From Sindora glabra (Eukaryota; Streptophyta; Magnoliopsida; Fabales; Fabaceae): a stretch of 64,000 nucleotides of DNA. The notes under the pieces are model-generated. The model was given only the letters and a program-made list of their open reading frames with translations, had not been told where the DNA came from and searched no databases. Each line of letters opens with the position of its first letter. Positions within the stretch are counted from its first letter, which is position 1. The stretch is from assembly GCA_020226215.1 (NCBI GenBank), contig CM035234.1, positions 11,622,713 through 11,686,712 on the forward strand, given 5' to 3'. Positions 23,761 to 35,252 of the stretch are shown here, piece by piece. A program made the position numbers and the translations under genes.

Positions 23761-24186
23761 CTCATTCACATACGTTCTCACGTGTAGGTGGGATAATGAA
23801 TTCTAGATCTCACATGCATATGGGAAAATGTGGGTGAAGGAATATGAATAAGGTGTAAGTTTAGGTAACCACCTCAATTCAATTCATCTATGGTTTCTCA
23901 ACAATTATGGAGTATTATATCTGCGTATAACTGCTTCCTGCTTCCTAAGCCAAGAAGTTATAGGAAATTATAAAATATGTAATTGGGAGAACATTTTTTC
24001 CATTAGATCATCTTCCTTATGCAGATGGAAAGAAATTCTTGGTTTGGTTCTCACCTCAACATTCAGGCTTGATCCTCCTGATGTGGTGCAATAAATCAAT
24101 AAACATTTATCTTTATAAGGCTTCCATTCAACCTAAAATTAACCACCATTTAACTTGACCTGTAGTAATAATTCTATATATAATAT
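23761..24186. other. Spacer with slightly higher GC
   Basis: No coding frame. It contains repeated CCCAC/CTCAC phrases (CCCACTCATTCACATACG; TCTCACATGCATATGGG). No family recognised. Confidence 0.35.
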
Positions 24187-24700
24187 CACTATAACAATTA
24201 TTTAATATTAAGACCAACCTCATACAAATGACATAATCTCAATTGTCTATATAAGCTTTTTAAAGTTTTTTTAAAAAATAAAAAAACCCTCACCTATATA
24301 GATTTTGTCAAATTATTTTCAAAAAAATTAAAATTTTTTTTACATATGATAAAAGTCATTTGTATAGATTTTATAATTTTTTTAAGAAATAAAAACTCTA
24401 TATAAATGACTTTTGTCATCTATTATATTTTTTTTAAAAAAAGGAAAACTTTATATAGATAACAAAAGTCATTTGAGCTTTTTTAAAAATTTTAAAAAAA
24501 TAATTCTACTCAAACAACAAGAGTTGTTTGTATAAAATTTTTTATAATTTAAAAAACTTAACTCTAGACAATAAATAATCATTTTATAGGTTTTATAATT
24601 TTTTTAAATTCTATACAGATGATAAATTTTATTTATATAGAGTTTTCATAATTTAAAAAGAATGTAACTCTGCACAAATGATAAAAAGTCCTCTTTATAT
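24187..24700. repeat. Cluster of degenerate palindromic repeats
   Basis: A motif built on GATAAAAGTCATTTGTATAG and its inverse, CTATATAAATGACTTTTGTC, recurs about eight times, separated by A/T runs. The block starts CACTATAACAATTATTT at 24187, like a CACTA terminus. About 120 bp after it come a TATATAA-type box (about 24822) and a possible leader with splice donor CAA/GTAAGTTTTC (about 24900). This resembles the 5' end of an En/Spm-type element, but no matching right end was found. Confidence 0.45.
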
Positions 24701-26125
24701 CATAGGCATATATTGATGAGTTTCTATCATCTCAATAGACTTAAATTACAAAAAGAAAATGCATCTGCGAGACAATCAAAATGCATATTCAAACAATTTT
24801 TTGTTGTCTTTATATGTCAATCCTATATAATCCCATCGTCTGCCATTTTCTCCATTTCATTCAAGCATTGAAGCTCCTTCCTCTTCCCTTGAGTTTTCAA
24901 GTAAGTTTTCTCTCTTTTCTCTTTAATTTTTTGATATGTTTTTATGCTTATTTATTTATTCTTGTATTTATTTTGTTAAATAATCAAATTGCCTTGCTAT
25001 ATTGTTGATTGAAATTTTTTATTGTTATTTTACTATTTCATTGAGGTTTGTTAAAAAAGCTCATACACTAAATTCTTTTAATAGTATTAATATAATATAT
25101 GAGAATAAATTTTTACTTTATTAATCAATTTGATATAATTATTATTTGTATAATTTGATATGATTATTACTTCAAACATCTGATGATATTAATATAATAT
25201 GAGTGTAATTTAATGCTTTATTGTGTTAGTTGGTAAAATTAATATTTTTTTGGAAGTTAGTATATTTATTGCCTTAAATATTTAGTGAGTTTGATAGAAA
25301 ATAAGATAATAAAATTTGGAATAATTTTAACAACTACATTAATCAAATTGTTAAATTATATTAAAATTAAAAGTATATAAAAATGAATAAACATAAATTT
25401 TGACAATTACATGAATGAAATATAAAATTTTTCATGATGTGAACATTTACAAAATCACTTTATTAAATCCTCAAAAAAAGTTACTGAATAACAAGTATTT
25501 AACACTTAATAAAAATGTATCTTAAATAACAATGAAGAATAAATAGTAATAATTTAATATTAGGAGAAAATCATATAATTTTTATTAAATTATTAAATTA
25601 TATAACAATAAGGGTAGTTAAAATGGTAGCAAATAATTTTGAAAATTGCAGTAATGAAATTAAAAAACTTTCCATAATGTAAAATATTTTATGATTTAAG
25701 TAAAAAGTTAAAGTAAATGGTGGTTAGGCTTAAAGGGTGGTTATTCGTTATTTTTTATCCTTAATATTTACTGCATTTTGAGAAATTAAAAAAATATTTT
25801 CTCTGAACATTATCATATAAATATATTCTTATTGCAAAATGTTTGTTTTAAATGTAACTACTACTTAAAAGATAAACCTATTACAAAAGTCCAAAAAAAA
25901 ACCTAATAATCCTAGATTATTAGTGCCCTAGGCCTTTTTAAAAAAAAATGAAGAATCAATTATAATTTACATTTAAGGTGCTGTAGGCAAAAGATAAACT
26001 TTCTTATATGGTCTATAATTTGCTGCGGAGTTAATTTCAGTAAAGTGTTTTCATTAATTTGAAAGCTCTACATTGATCCAATCTTAAGATAAATTATGCA
26101 ATTTAATGGAAAAGTGGAATGCTTC
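24701..26125. other. AT-rich stretch without genes
   Basis: Very AT-rich, without a credible frame. The 75-codon frame at 24781 is hydrophobic and spans the possible leader and intron start; it is probably not coding. Confidence 0.5.
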
Positions 26126-27250
26126 TGTGATTGGTAGTGAAACTTTTCTAAGCATAAACAATAGACTCGCAATTTCACCCGCCATCATTGTCACCAAACA
26201 TTGCATCCTTGTCAAACACTGTTGATGTATCCACCTTCCTACTGAAGTCCTTAAAATATTTGTATCAAAGGTTATAGGGGGAGATGTAGGGACAACAATA
26301 GAATCTCGAAATGTGACCTGAGAGCTTGATGAGAAGGCTGAGCAAGGCTTTTGTGGGAATTTTTAGGATTATGATGTATTTTCTTTACCTTGCCTAGCCT
26401 AGATTGTGGAGGTATTTATAGAGAAAATAGTTGAAGAATTAGGCAAGCAATTGGTACAAAAGGTTAGATTGTTGGGTAAGTGGGGCACAAAAGGTAGAGG
26501 ATAATTCAATTAATTTAATGCTGAGTAATATAGTGGTAGCTGGGAAAGGTGGTGATGGTGTGCTGTTTGTCCTCTTATGGTAATTAAGATCCCAGGTGAG
26601 GACTGACATTCTCAGGATTTGCCTTTTATTATCAAGAAGGGAAAGATTCTACAGATGCAATAATTTGGTTTAGGCCTATCCTAGCACAAATGGCTAAGTG
26701 AGGTTCCGGGAAGATTGGCAGTCCCTTTGCTTGCTTTAGCTTGGAAGGCCCATGGTGTGGAGGGCTAGATGTGATATGTCTGCCTCCTGCGTTTTAAAGG
26801 TAAGGTCTTTCTTTTAATCCTATCATACCCTACAAAATGGGATTCCAAATGCAATCGGAGGAAAAAGAGGGCGTCTGCTCCCCATGACCAAGTTAATCCT
26901 TATCCTTAGATTGGATGGACGCGTACTGGCTTATTGCTTTTATGAAACCCTATCCATTCAGGTCCATACGGTGTAAAACAGTTTGACCAAGATGTTAGTT
27001 AGCGAACCATGAACCTCCTTCCTGAGCCGAGATTGTGTTATGTTTTGTTTTGGCATCCTTTTGAAGCCACCGCATATATAAGGCGGTTATGTTCCGCGTC
27101 TTTTTGGTGCTAGTTTTCAGTCGATTGAATTTGGCTGCGTCGTTTTTTGTAGCCTCACAATTCAGGGTAGGAATAGTTTTAAAATTAGAAGAAAAAGTTC
27201 CCAAAATTTTGTTAAATCTCAGCAAATGTGGGATATTTTTCTCTTTATAC
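26126..27250. other. GC-richer island, unassigned, possibly LTR-like
   Basis: Composition is distinctly less AT-rich than on either side and sequence is complex, but no frame exceeds about 85 codons or resembles a known protein. It contains two promoter-like boxes: GTATTTATAGAG (about 26410) and CCGCATATATAAGGCGG (about 27070), the latter palindromic around TATATA. A solo LTR or old retroelement remnant would fit, but I could not define TG/CA ends or a target duplication. Confidence 0.3.
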
Positions 27251-27584
27251 ATTAAAAACTAGGATTATAAATTTATAAACTGAAGTAGTGGACTACACAT
27301 TTTTTCTTTTATAACAAACTTTTAAATAATATACTTTTAAATAATATATGTATGTATGTATGACTAAAAAAAATTCTATTTTCATCTTTGTAACATTGAA
27401 TATGTATCAATTTTGTCCTCTAAGACATGTTAGTATTATTTTTGCCCTTAACTTTTAAATTCATTTCATGTTTTAAGCCCTTTATTAGTGTGAGTAAGAA
27501 AGAGTTAACAATTTTGTTTATTTGGCACCGTTAGAACTAGTGTGAGCTAATAGTGATAAGGCCTTAACAAAGACTACATCAACT

Positions 27585-28314
27585 TATAACACCCCATGCT
27601 TAATTCACTCAAGACAACTATTAGACTTGATTTATTGGTTTAAAAAACTAGTCCAAGTTTCTATATAATCAAACTTGATGCCTTATATATTATACTCAAA
27701 TATCAAATCTAACAAAGATGGCGCTTTACAATTTTCTCTACTTAAATGGCCTAACGTTCTTGTTAAGCCCAAATAAATCTCATGTCCTAAAATCTGCACC
27801 AATGTGTATCTCTGATGAGTGCTCTAATACTCTTTGTAATGCTCCAGGCCTAACTATAAGCTTGATTCACTAGCCTAAAAGATTAGTCCAAGTTATGTAA
27901 GCAATTAAACTTGGTGCCTTATATATCATAATTAACTTTCAAATCTAATTGATGCAAGGCTTTACAAATCTTTCCCACTCAAACGGCCTAACATTCTCAT
28001 TAAGCCCATTAAATCTCATGGCTTAAGATTCACATTAGCCAAGATATATAGTCAGCCAGGGCTCTAATACCATTTGTCATGCTCAAAGCCTAACTAACTT
28101 AAGATAACTATTAAACTTAATCCACTAGCCTTCCAATTGCCTAGGTTGTAAAACTCCACATTGATTTGATTTAAGAACAAAGTATAGTATATAAAGCACC
28201 AAGTTTGACAATTTTAGATAACCTAGATTAATCTTTTAAGCCAGTGAATTAGGTCTCTAGATTATCGTGGGTTAGATAGTTTGACTTGGGCTAGTCAGGC
28301 TTAGAGCATGACAT
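27585..28314. repeat. Compound repeat: two direct units and one inverted
   Basis: Units of about 245 bp begin near 27585 and 27838. They share GCCTTATATAT, AAACTTG-TGCCTTATAT, GG-CTTTACAA and CCTAAC-TTCT-TTAAGCCCA. The 28140-28314 segment matches unit 2 in reverse (CACCAAGTTTGACAATTTTAG; GACTTGGGCTAGTCAGGCTTAGAGCATGACATAA split across it). The ends (TAACACCCCATGCTTAA and TTAGAGCATGACATAA) are roughly inverted. This looks like a rearranged foldback-type repeat; no coding sequence. Confidence 0.55.
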
Positions 28315-30740
28315 AAACTACCACACCAAAAAACTTCCATTATCATGGGATGGAAAAACTTAATGGCTTAAATGAGTTGGCGCCATTAGTTTCCTCTCTC
28401 CATTTTCAATGGCAATTTCAAATTGAGAATGCTTCCAACTACAAAAACTTACTTCTAAATGCAAATTATCCTCATCCTATTTTTAAAACACACCTTCATT
28501 ATTTACAAAATGATATTTCAAGTTAAAGTTGAAACTTAATTAAGAATATGTTGCCAAATTTATGAACTGGATGACTAAATTTCTTGATTTTTTTGGGCTT
28601 TGATGAAGAAAAATTATTGTTACATGACAAAAGTATGTAAATTTCATTTGTTTTTAGAAAAGGCAAGTTGTTGGCAAAGTAGTTAGAAGCAATCAACATT
28701 GACATTTTAAACTACAAGTGGCCTAGGGAACAAAGTAAACATAAACTACATCACATATGAATAAACTATACTTTTATCTGATAATGATGACGATGATGAT
28801 CATAATAATAATAATAATAATTGTACAATATAAAATCTTAGGTGGAAAGAAAGATATCCTATTAAGTCTTTGTAATTAATGTTTAGTATGCATGTACATT
28901 CAAATGGGAAAGCATGTATACCTTAAATAATGACAACAAGTTTTAAAAGTGGAATGAAGTTAACCAGTATTTGAAAGCAAGATTTTGTATTTGGAATATT
29001 CTCAATTTGCAAAATATCATTGAAAATGCAAAGGAAAACCAATGATATCATTTAAGCTTAATTAGCCATTAAATTTTTCTATCCTTGACAATGGAGGGAC
29101 TAAAAATTGAAACAAGGTTAATTTTCAGGGAACAAAATTAATACTAACTTTTAGTAAATAACGAAACTGATAGAATCTCTATCTTATAATTATCAAAATT
29201 GATATTTTGTCTTTTGATGTAAAGGCTGACAACCTTTCACAAAGTCAGATTACAATTTAATGGCCTACATCATCTCTGATGGCACAAAAATAAGTGAAGT
29301 TGTTAATTTTTTCTAACTCAGACTAACGAAGGAATAAATGGAATGAATTTAAGAGTCGAACAAAATCGATACTAATTTTTAAAGGAAGAATTTGATACAA
29401 ACTCAATTACAATAACGAAAATGGAGTTTCGGTCAATATAAAGTAACTAGTGATTAACTACCCTCTCGTTTGTGGAGACTCAGATTCCATAATCTTTTAT
29501 CAAAACAGAACTTTGACCAGAATGTTGTCTTTACTTGTCTTTCTCTGAATTCCAACGTCAAAAGTCCCATAAATTTCCACCAGAAACTTGTCACTGGACA
29601 CAAATCTCATTGGCTTCGTATATGTAGTTTTGCTGTAAATGGAGTTCTTCAACAGTGACAGAAGATTTGGGCTTGCTCCTCACATGTTCTTATCTGCTAT
29701 AATATTATCAATGAAGTGGATCAAACAGAAATTTAAATAAATTAATGAAAACTTTTCTATAGAGTAATTTTGTTTATTTATTCCTTAATTATTTAGTTTC
29801 ACTCATTTAATAGTTGCTAGAATTTGAATGGATGGACTGATGACTAAGTGTGGAACCTGTAGTTTAAATCAAATTCCGTCACACACACACACATAAAATG
29901 AGACTAAAAGAATCAAAATATATGTAATTAACATTACTTCTACATTATTTCCACTTACCATGGACTACGAGGTGAGTTTCGAAGAGAAAATAACTCCATA
30001 GCAAATTAAACAAATTAAAGCATAAAAAGGTTAATGAATATTTTCATCAAATAACCTACTTTTAAATTTCAAAATAAGTAAGCTTTTTTTTATAATAATA
30101 GTAGTAATTAAACCATTAAATACACACATTCAAAGATTAGGAATTGAACTTCTAATATAATAAAAAAATATAAAACTTTCAAAAAAATATTGAATATCAT
30201 TTAAGCTTGATGTTTTCAGCTTCAAACTAAATAAATTAATAAAGGAACAGTGATACAAAAATAAAAAATACCATATTAATTGAAGAGTAAGGATAGAGAT
30301 AAAATCCCAAAAAAAATCAGTAGAGAAAAAATTAAATCAAAATCTTTTAATCTATTATTTTCATGTCTTTAATTAAAGATGGAGAAACTATTAGTCTTCT
30401 CGATTTATCGCACAACATACTAAAAGCGATCTTACTCTAGTATCAAAGACTTTCCGAAAGATTTCCTCTATACTCAAATTATAACATTTGTGCTTAGTCC
30501 AACTTAATTAACAACGATTAACCCTATAATTTTTAATATCTTAAAAATTAAAAAATTAAAATTTTAATATAAGTGAGTCTCACAAAATTGACAAATAAAT
30601 AATAAAATTGATAATTACCACCCTTATTAAATGAAATTAAAAATATATGTTATGATTAGGACATCTAACAATTTCCCTCACCTCCCCTATGTAATAAAAA
30701 CAATATTAGGAGGGAAAAAAAAGAGCAAGAAGTCGAGAGT
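28315..30740. other. AT-rich stretch, no gene recognised
   Basis: Contains a short trinucleotide run at 28782-28821 (GATGATGAT then AATAATAAT) and a CA run at 29881-29893. The 62-codon frame at 29470 shows no family resemblance and was not accepted. Confidence 0.5.
28782..28821. repeat. (GAT)n/(AAT)n microsatellite
   Basis: An imperfect GAT trinucleotide run passes into ATAATAATAATAATAAT. Confidence 0.8.
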
Positions 30741-30744
30741 TTTG

Positions 30745-30965
30745 ATTGAAGAAGCTTATTTCGAGCTCCCTTCACTCCAATAACAAAAAGATCAAGGCAA
30801 CCTCATCTCTTAGCTCATGCAAACCTTTGAGCTACGCATTTTCTTTTTGCATGTATGTTTGATGCGAAGCCAGGGGTATCCATGAACTAACAGCTGAAGT
30901 CCACCATCACTTCCTTTCAGACATGAAGCGAAGAGAGCTCCAACTTGGATTCAACACCCAAAACC
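30745..30965 (-). ncRNA. MIR159: MIR159-family precursor, copy B
   Basis: On the minus strand the 5' arm GGAGCTCTCTTCGCTTCATG (about 30941-30922) folds onto a 3' arm holding the mature sequence at 30781-30761 (ATTGGAGTGAAGGGAGC, then TCGA). From memory this corresponds to the ATTGGAGTGAAGGGAGCTCGA-type miR159 variants of woody dicots, given here only as a family match. miR159 represses GAMYB-like MYB factors by mRNA cleavage. The roughly 200-nt foldback with a long, partly paired loop region is typical of miR159/miR319. The precursor aligns with copy A end to end, and similarity continues about 40 nt past the 3' arm. An upstream TATA box lies at 31023-31030. Of the two copies this one better keeps the canonical GGGAGCTC end and is the likelier functional gene. 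Confidence 0.9.
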
Positions 30966-31022
30966 CTGATGGAATTAAGAGAGAAGGGCTTGTGATGCTA
31001 TGGCTTACATGCCAATCTTCAG

Positions 31023-31030
31023 CTTATATA
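31023..31030 (-). promoter_or_regulatory. TATA box of MIR159 copy B
   Basis: On the minus strand GAGCCTATATAAGCTGA is identical to the copy A box, followed by GCCATAGCATCACA, AGGGTTTTGGGT and then the hairpin about 85 bp downstream. Confidence 0.8.
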
Positions 31031-31079
31031 GGCTCGGAAAGAAGAACCATATATGTCATCATACGTAATGAATTCAATG

Positions 31080-32028
31080 ATTTTAATATATATTATTAGG
31101 AGAAATCCCATAATGGAATCTTGATGCCCATGGATTGGCATATTATAGTAACCTTTGCAACATCGGTTGCTTTTTCAGGTTTTTACTTTTTTTTATATAT
31201 CTTAAAAAATGCCAATTTTGGTTTTATTTCTTATAATTGTATTTAGGGGAGGGAATCTAAATCCTAAAATTGAAAGTATAAATACAAGTATGAATTTTTT
31301 TAGTGATGGTCTAAGAGTAGAAAGAATGAGCAATTTAAATAAAATATTTTAGCAAGGTATAAAGAGAATTTAATATGTAATATGTAACCCTTTTGATCGG
31401 TAAAAAATTATATTTACAGGTGATCGTAGAGAGAAAATATATAAAAAAATATATTTATAAAATACAATGTGACAACAATTATCTTAAAAATGGGTAGATT
31501 AAGTCTAATCGAATTTATATGAGCCTAAGTTATAAAAATAACCCCTTCCACTACTCTTTGAATTTATATGTTTTGAACAAATAATTGTGTATGATAACCT
31601 TGTAGTTGTAAGGATGCAAATCAAACCAACCTAATAAAGCACCGGTTTAAGGAATCTAAGAAAAGAAATGCAAATTTGAATTTTGAGTTCAAAATAAACA
31701 TGCGAGCCTACATGAACTTAAATCAATGATGTGTTATTCAATTCAAATTTTGGTTAGATGAGTCTCGTTGAGTAAATGCAAAACTCAAACAAGCCTTTGC
31801 AAGCCTAAGTTAATATGTAATATATTATAATAATATATAAATAATAAAAACAGATTTTTTTATTGGAGTTTATTCTCAAGTTGAATAATGTATAGCTTAA
31901 GCTTAACTCATAAATAAATTAAATTTGACTCGTCAAATATTAAATTTAAATTATTTACTTGATTTTAAATTGTTCACGGATAATTTAACTGGTTTATATA
32001 CTACTGACATGGTTACCTTGCCTGTTTG

Positions 32029-32035
<7 letters not shown>
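31080..32035. other. Upstream region of MIR159 copy B
   Basis: AT-rich. The segment about 31620-31990 (AAACCAACCTAATAAAGC ... CTTAACTCATAAATAAATT, with GCTT/GACTCG words) has the flavour of an hAT-type MITE, but I could not place its ends. No gene. Confidence 0.3.

Positions 32036-32112
<77 letters not shown>
32036..32112. repeat. (TA)n microsatellite, 77 bp
   Basis: Uninterrupted TA dinucleotides between the MIR159 copy B promoter region and its distal module. Confidence 0.97.
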
Positions 32113-32113
<1 letters not shown>

Positions 32114-32140
32114 CTAGGGTTTTTTTTTCTAATTTAGAAA

Positions 32141-32333
32141 GTGGATTTCCTTTGGCCTACATTTGATGGAGTTTGTGTCACCTAATTGACTCAATTTTCG
32201 TTTCTTTTCCAAATCAGATTCTATTGTAGTGGTGGGGGTCAACTTACGTGGAAGTTAATTACCCACTTTTCAATGATTGGATCTTTTGTAATTAAATTTA
32301 GAACAGTTTGCGCTCAGATGCAGCATGTCCGGT
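32141..32333 (+). promoter_or_regulatory. Distal module shared by both MIR159 loci (copy B)
   Basis: Inverted counterpart of 10054-10248, about 1.1 kb upstream of the copy B TATA box. The longest near-identical block is ATTTGATGGAGTTTGTGTCA followed by CCTAAT; other blocks are ATTCTATTGTAGTGG and TTGTAATTAAATTTA. Its conservation, while the DNA between it and the promoter has diverged and gained a (TA)n tract, suggests selection or a transcribed upstream segment. That is inference. Confidence 0.65.
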
Positions 32334-33282
32334 TGCATCACGATGGAGAAGGAACTTCCTTTTGCACGACAGCTTTATTTTGGACAATTCTCCCTAAGAA
32401 TAAAACTTTCTAATATATAAATAGTATTAAAATTCACTAGTATTTTCCATTACATTTTAACAGATCAATAATCATGATGGAAAAAATTCTAAAATTATAT
32501 TAATACTAAAAATTTGATATTTTTTCATATAAATATTATTAATTGTATTAATTTTCTAATTCAACAAATTTTTTTTTCAAAAAGAGCTAATTTCGTAATA
32601 AAAATAATTTTCTTTCAAATTAAATAAAATAAGTTGAAATAATAACACATTTAACAATATTTATATAGGAATAGTATTGAATATTTAGTGCAAGCACCAC
32701 AAGTGTTCTCCATGATGGCATGATAATAATTCTTAAAATTAAAGAAGTAATTTCCTTAATAAAAATTAATATAAAAAATTTTAATATTAGGTAGCTTTAG
32801 AAATTGTTCCCTCCATAGATGGTGTTGGCAGAGTATTTTTTTTAACAGTAAGAGTAGTTAAATTATTCAATATACATATATCAAAATTAGAAATTAAATT
32901 TTTGAAGTAAAAAACAATTTTTAAAAAAAAATCAAATATTACTTAAACTAAAAATTTTAGATGATGGCAATGTAATCTCAATACAATGTTATTGTGTTTG
33001 AATGGAATAAGAACGGAAAAAAGGCTGGTGGAAAGAAAGGTTACATCATGAGAATCTTTTTTATTTTGAAATTTTAATTAACAAAAGAAAAGTGAACCGA
33101 TCTATGAATAATATTTCTAAAATTTTCTAACACCTGGCCTTAATACTTAATTTTTTTAAATATTCCTTAAGTTTGAAAGTTTTTAGATGAATTACAAGCA
33201 TTAAAATAAGAGAAATAGAAGTTATCTATTACCCATTCTTTTTTTTTTCTAATTTTGTTATCAACCTTTCTTTTATTCCAAA

Positions 33283-33286
<4 letters not shown>

Positions 33287-33372
<86 letters not shown>
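33287..33372. repeat. (TA)n microsatellite, 86 bp
   Basis: Continuous TA dinucleotides; the apparent poly-Ile/Tyr reading frames over it are artefacts. Confidence 0.97.
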
Positions 33373-33377
<5 letters not shown>

Positions 33378-34013
33378 CCTATATGACCCGGACTCAAGTG
33401 GTGAATATGAGTTCCGAATACCCTGTCAATTTAAATAATGTTTTGCTTTATTATTACAGTCTTGCGCCTTATTCAATTTTAAATGATGTGGCATAGGCCA
33501 TGTCATTCGGAGCCCGAATTCGGTGTTGGCTCTTGGGTCATTTAGCACTGTTGATATATATACATATAAACACGTGTGTTTAGGAGATAAGAAGAAAGGA
33601 GAGAGAAAATCAGAAAAAAATGAGAGGTGAAAAGATTGTTAAGAGTTAATTTGGAGATCATTTGATTAATATAGAAAATAGGTTCTAGCTAGAAATTGAA
33701 TTTTATTAAAAAAAAATTCTCTTGTTAACTTCTTGAAAAGTATTTAAAATTATTTAATTTACACTAAAAAATTAACATTTTTTAATAAATAATTTTTTAT
33801 ATTTTATTTGGTTCATCTTTGAAATTATTAAAAAATATTATTAAGATAATTAACATGCCTTCCAAAATTGAAATATAAAAAAATAAGAAATATCAATAGA
33901 TTTCAATTATCTTTAATCATCTTTTTTGAAACATATTTCTAATTTTTCTTTCTATAATAATTTTTTAAATTTAATATAAAAATATAATAGGTTTTATAAA
34001 AAAATTAAGATGT

Positions 34014-34113
<100 letters not shown>

Positions 34114-35252
34114 TATATTCTTTTAATATAATTTAAATAAGCAAAAATATTAATTAAATAATTAATTCTATCAAACTCATATAAAAGAAATATATAATTT
34201 TTTATTTTTATAATTGAATATAAAAATGATATATTATAAAGATAATAAATATAAAATAATATAACGGATATATATAGTAAATACAATTATATTTAGAATT
34301 GAATTTTTATTATAATAATATTTATGATTATATTTATAATTTATATTTATAAAATAATATTTAATATTTATTTTATATAATATTCATTTTATTTATTATA
34401 TAATTAATAAAATAATTATATTTTATATAATTAATAATTATATTTTTATTTTATAAATAATAAATTTTACTTATTATAATTTTCAAACTATGATAATAAA
34501 AAATTAAAGTGGTTATTAATTAAATTAAGTAGGGACAATTTTATATTTCAATTTATAAAAAACATAGCAAGTTTTTTTTATTGAACAAAGTGTGCATAAG
34601 TAAATTTATATAATTTGTAGAAAGTAGAACTTTTCAAAAAGTTCTATATCTTTTATTTTGTTAGTTAGTGACTAATTAAACAATTCAAGAATTTGCTACT
34701 TTTAAAGAAGTTACATTTCTTGTGCTACTTCTATGAACCAATTGACCTCCTATTTATTTTTAAATAGAAAACTTTTATCCGACCTATATAATTAATAAAA
34801 TAATAATACTAGAGTTATAGGGGAAAACCTTTTATTATAAAATAATGAATATTATTTTTTACTATACAAGTTAACATGTGATGTGTTGATTAATGATAAA
34901 AAATTTTCTTTGTGATCTTAATCTCTTGTAATTATAAATGCAAGTGAACAAGAAATTCTTTTTACTTAAGGATGATTATCCATATCTCAAGAGGATGCTA
35001 GAGAATTAGTCTTAGGGTTTGTTTATATTTTAAAAGATATTTTCATTTGAAAATTTTCATTTCTTTATATATAAATAGAGAAGTACCATGCTTATCTATA
35101 CTTTACGACTAAAAGAAAAGATATCTAAAGTCATAATAGTGGAGAAAAATAACTTTCTCTTTAAAATAGAGGAAGTTATTTTCCACCAAACTTGTTACAT
35201 TTATTATTGAATGTATAAACTATTTTCTACTATTTTAATATTTTATAACTAT

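Noticed and set aside
26135..26139. TAGTG as the right end of a CACTA element starting at 24187
   Set aside because: Flanking trinucleotides (TAT versus AAA) do not match and no inverted subterminal repeats precede it.
29470..29658. 62-codon frame MWRLRFHNLLSKQNFDQN
   Set aside because: No family signature, no splice or promoter context; expected by chance.
31925..32113. 62-codon frame ending in poly-Ile/Tyr
   Set aside because: It is a translation of the (TA)n tract; the same holds for frames over 33287-33372 and 42202-42349.
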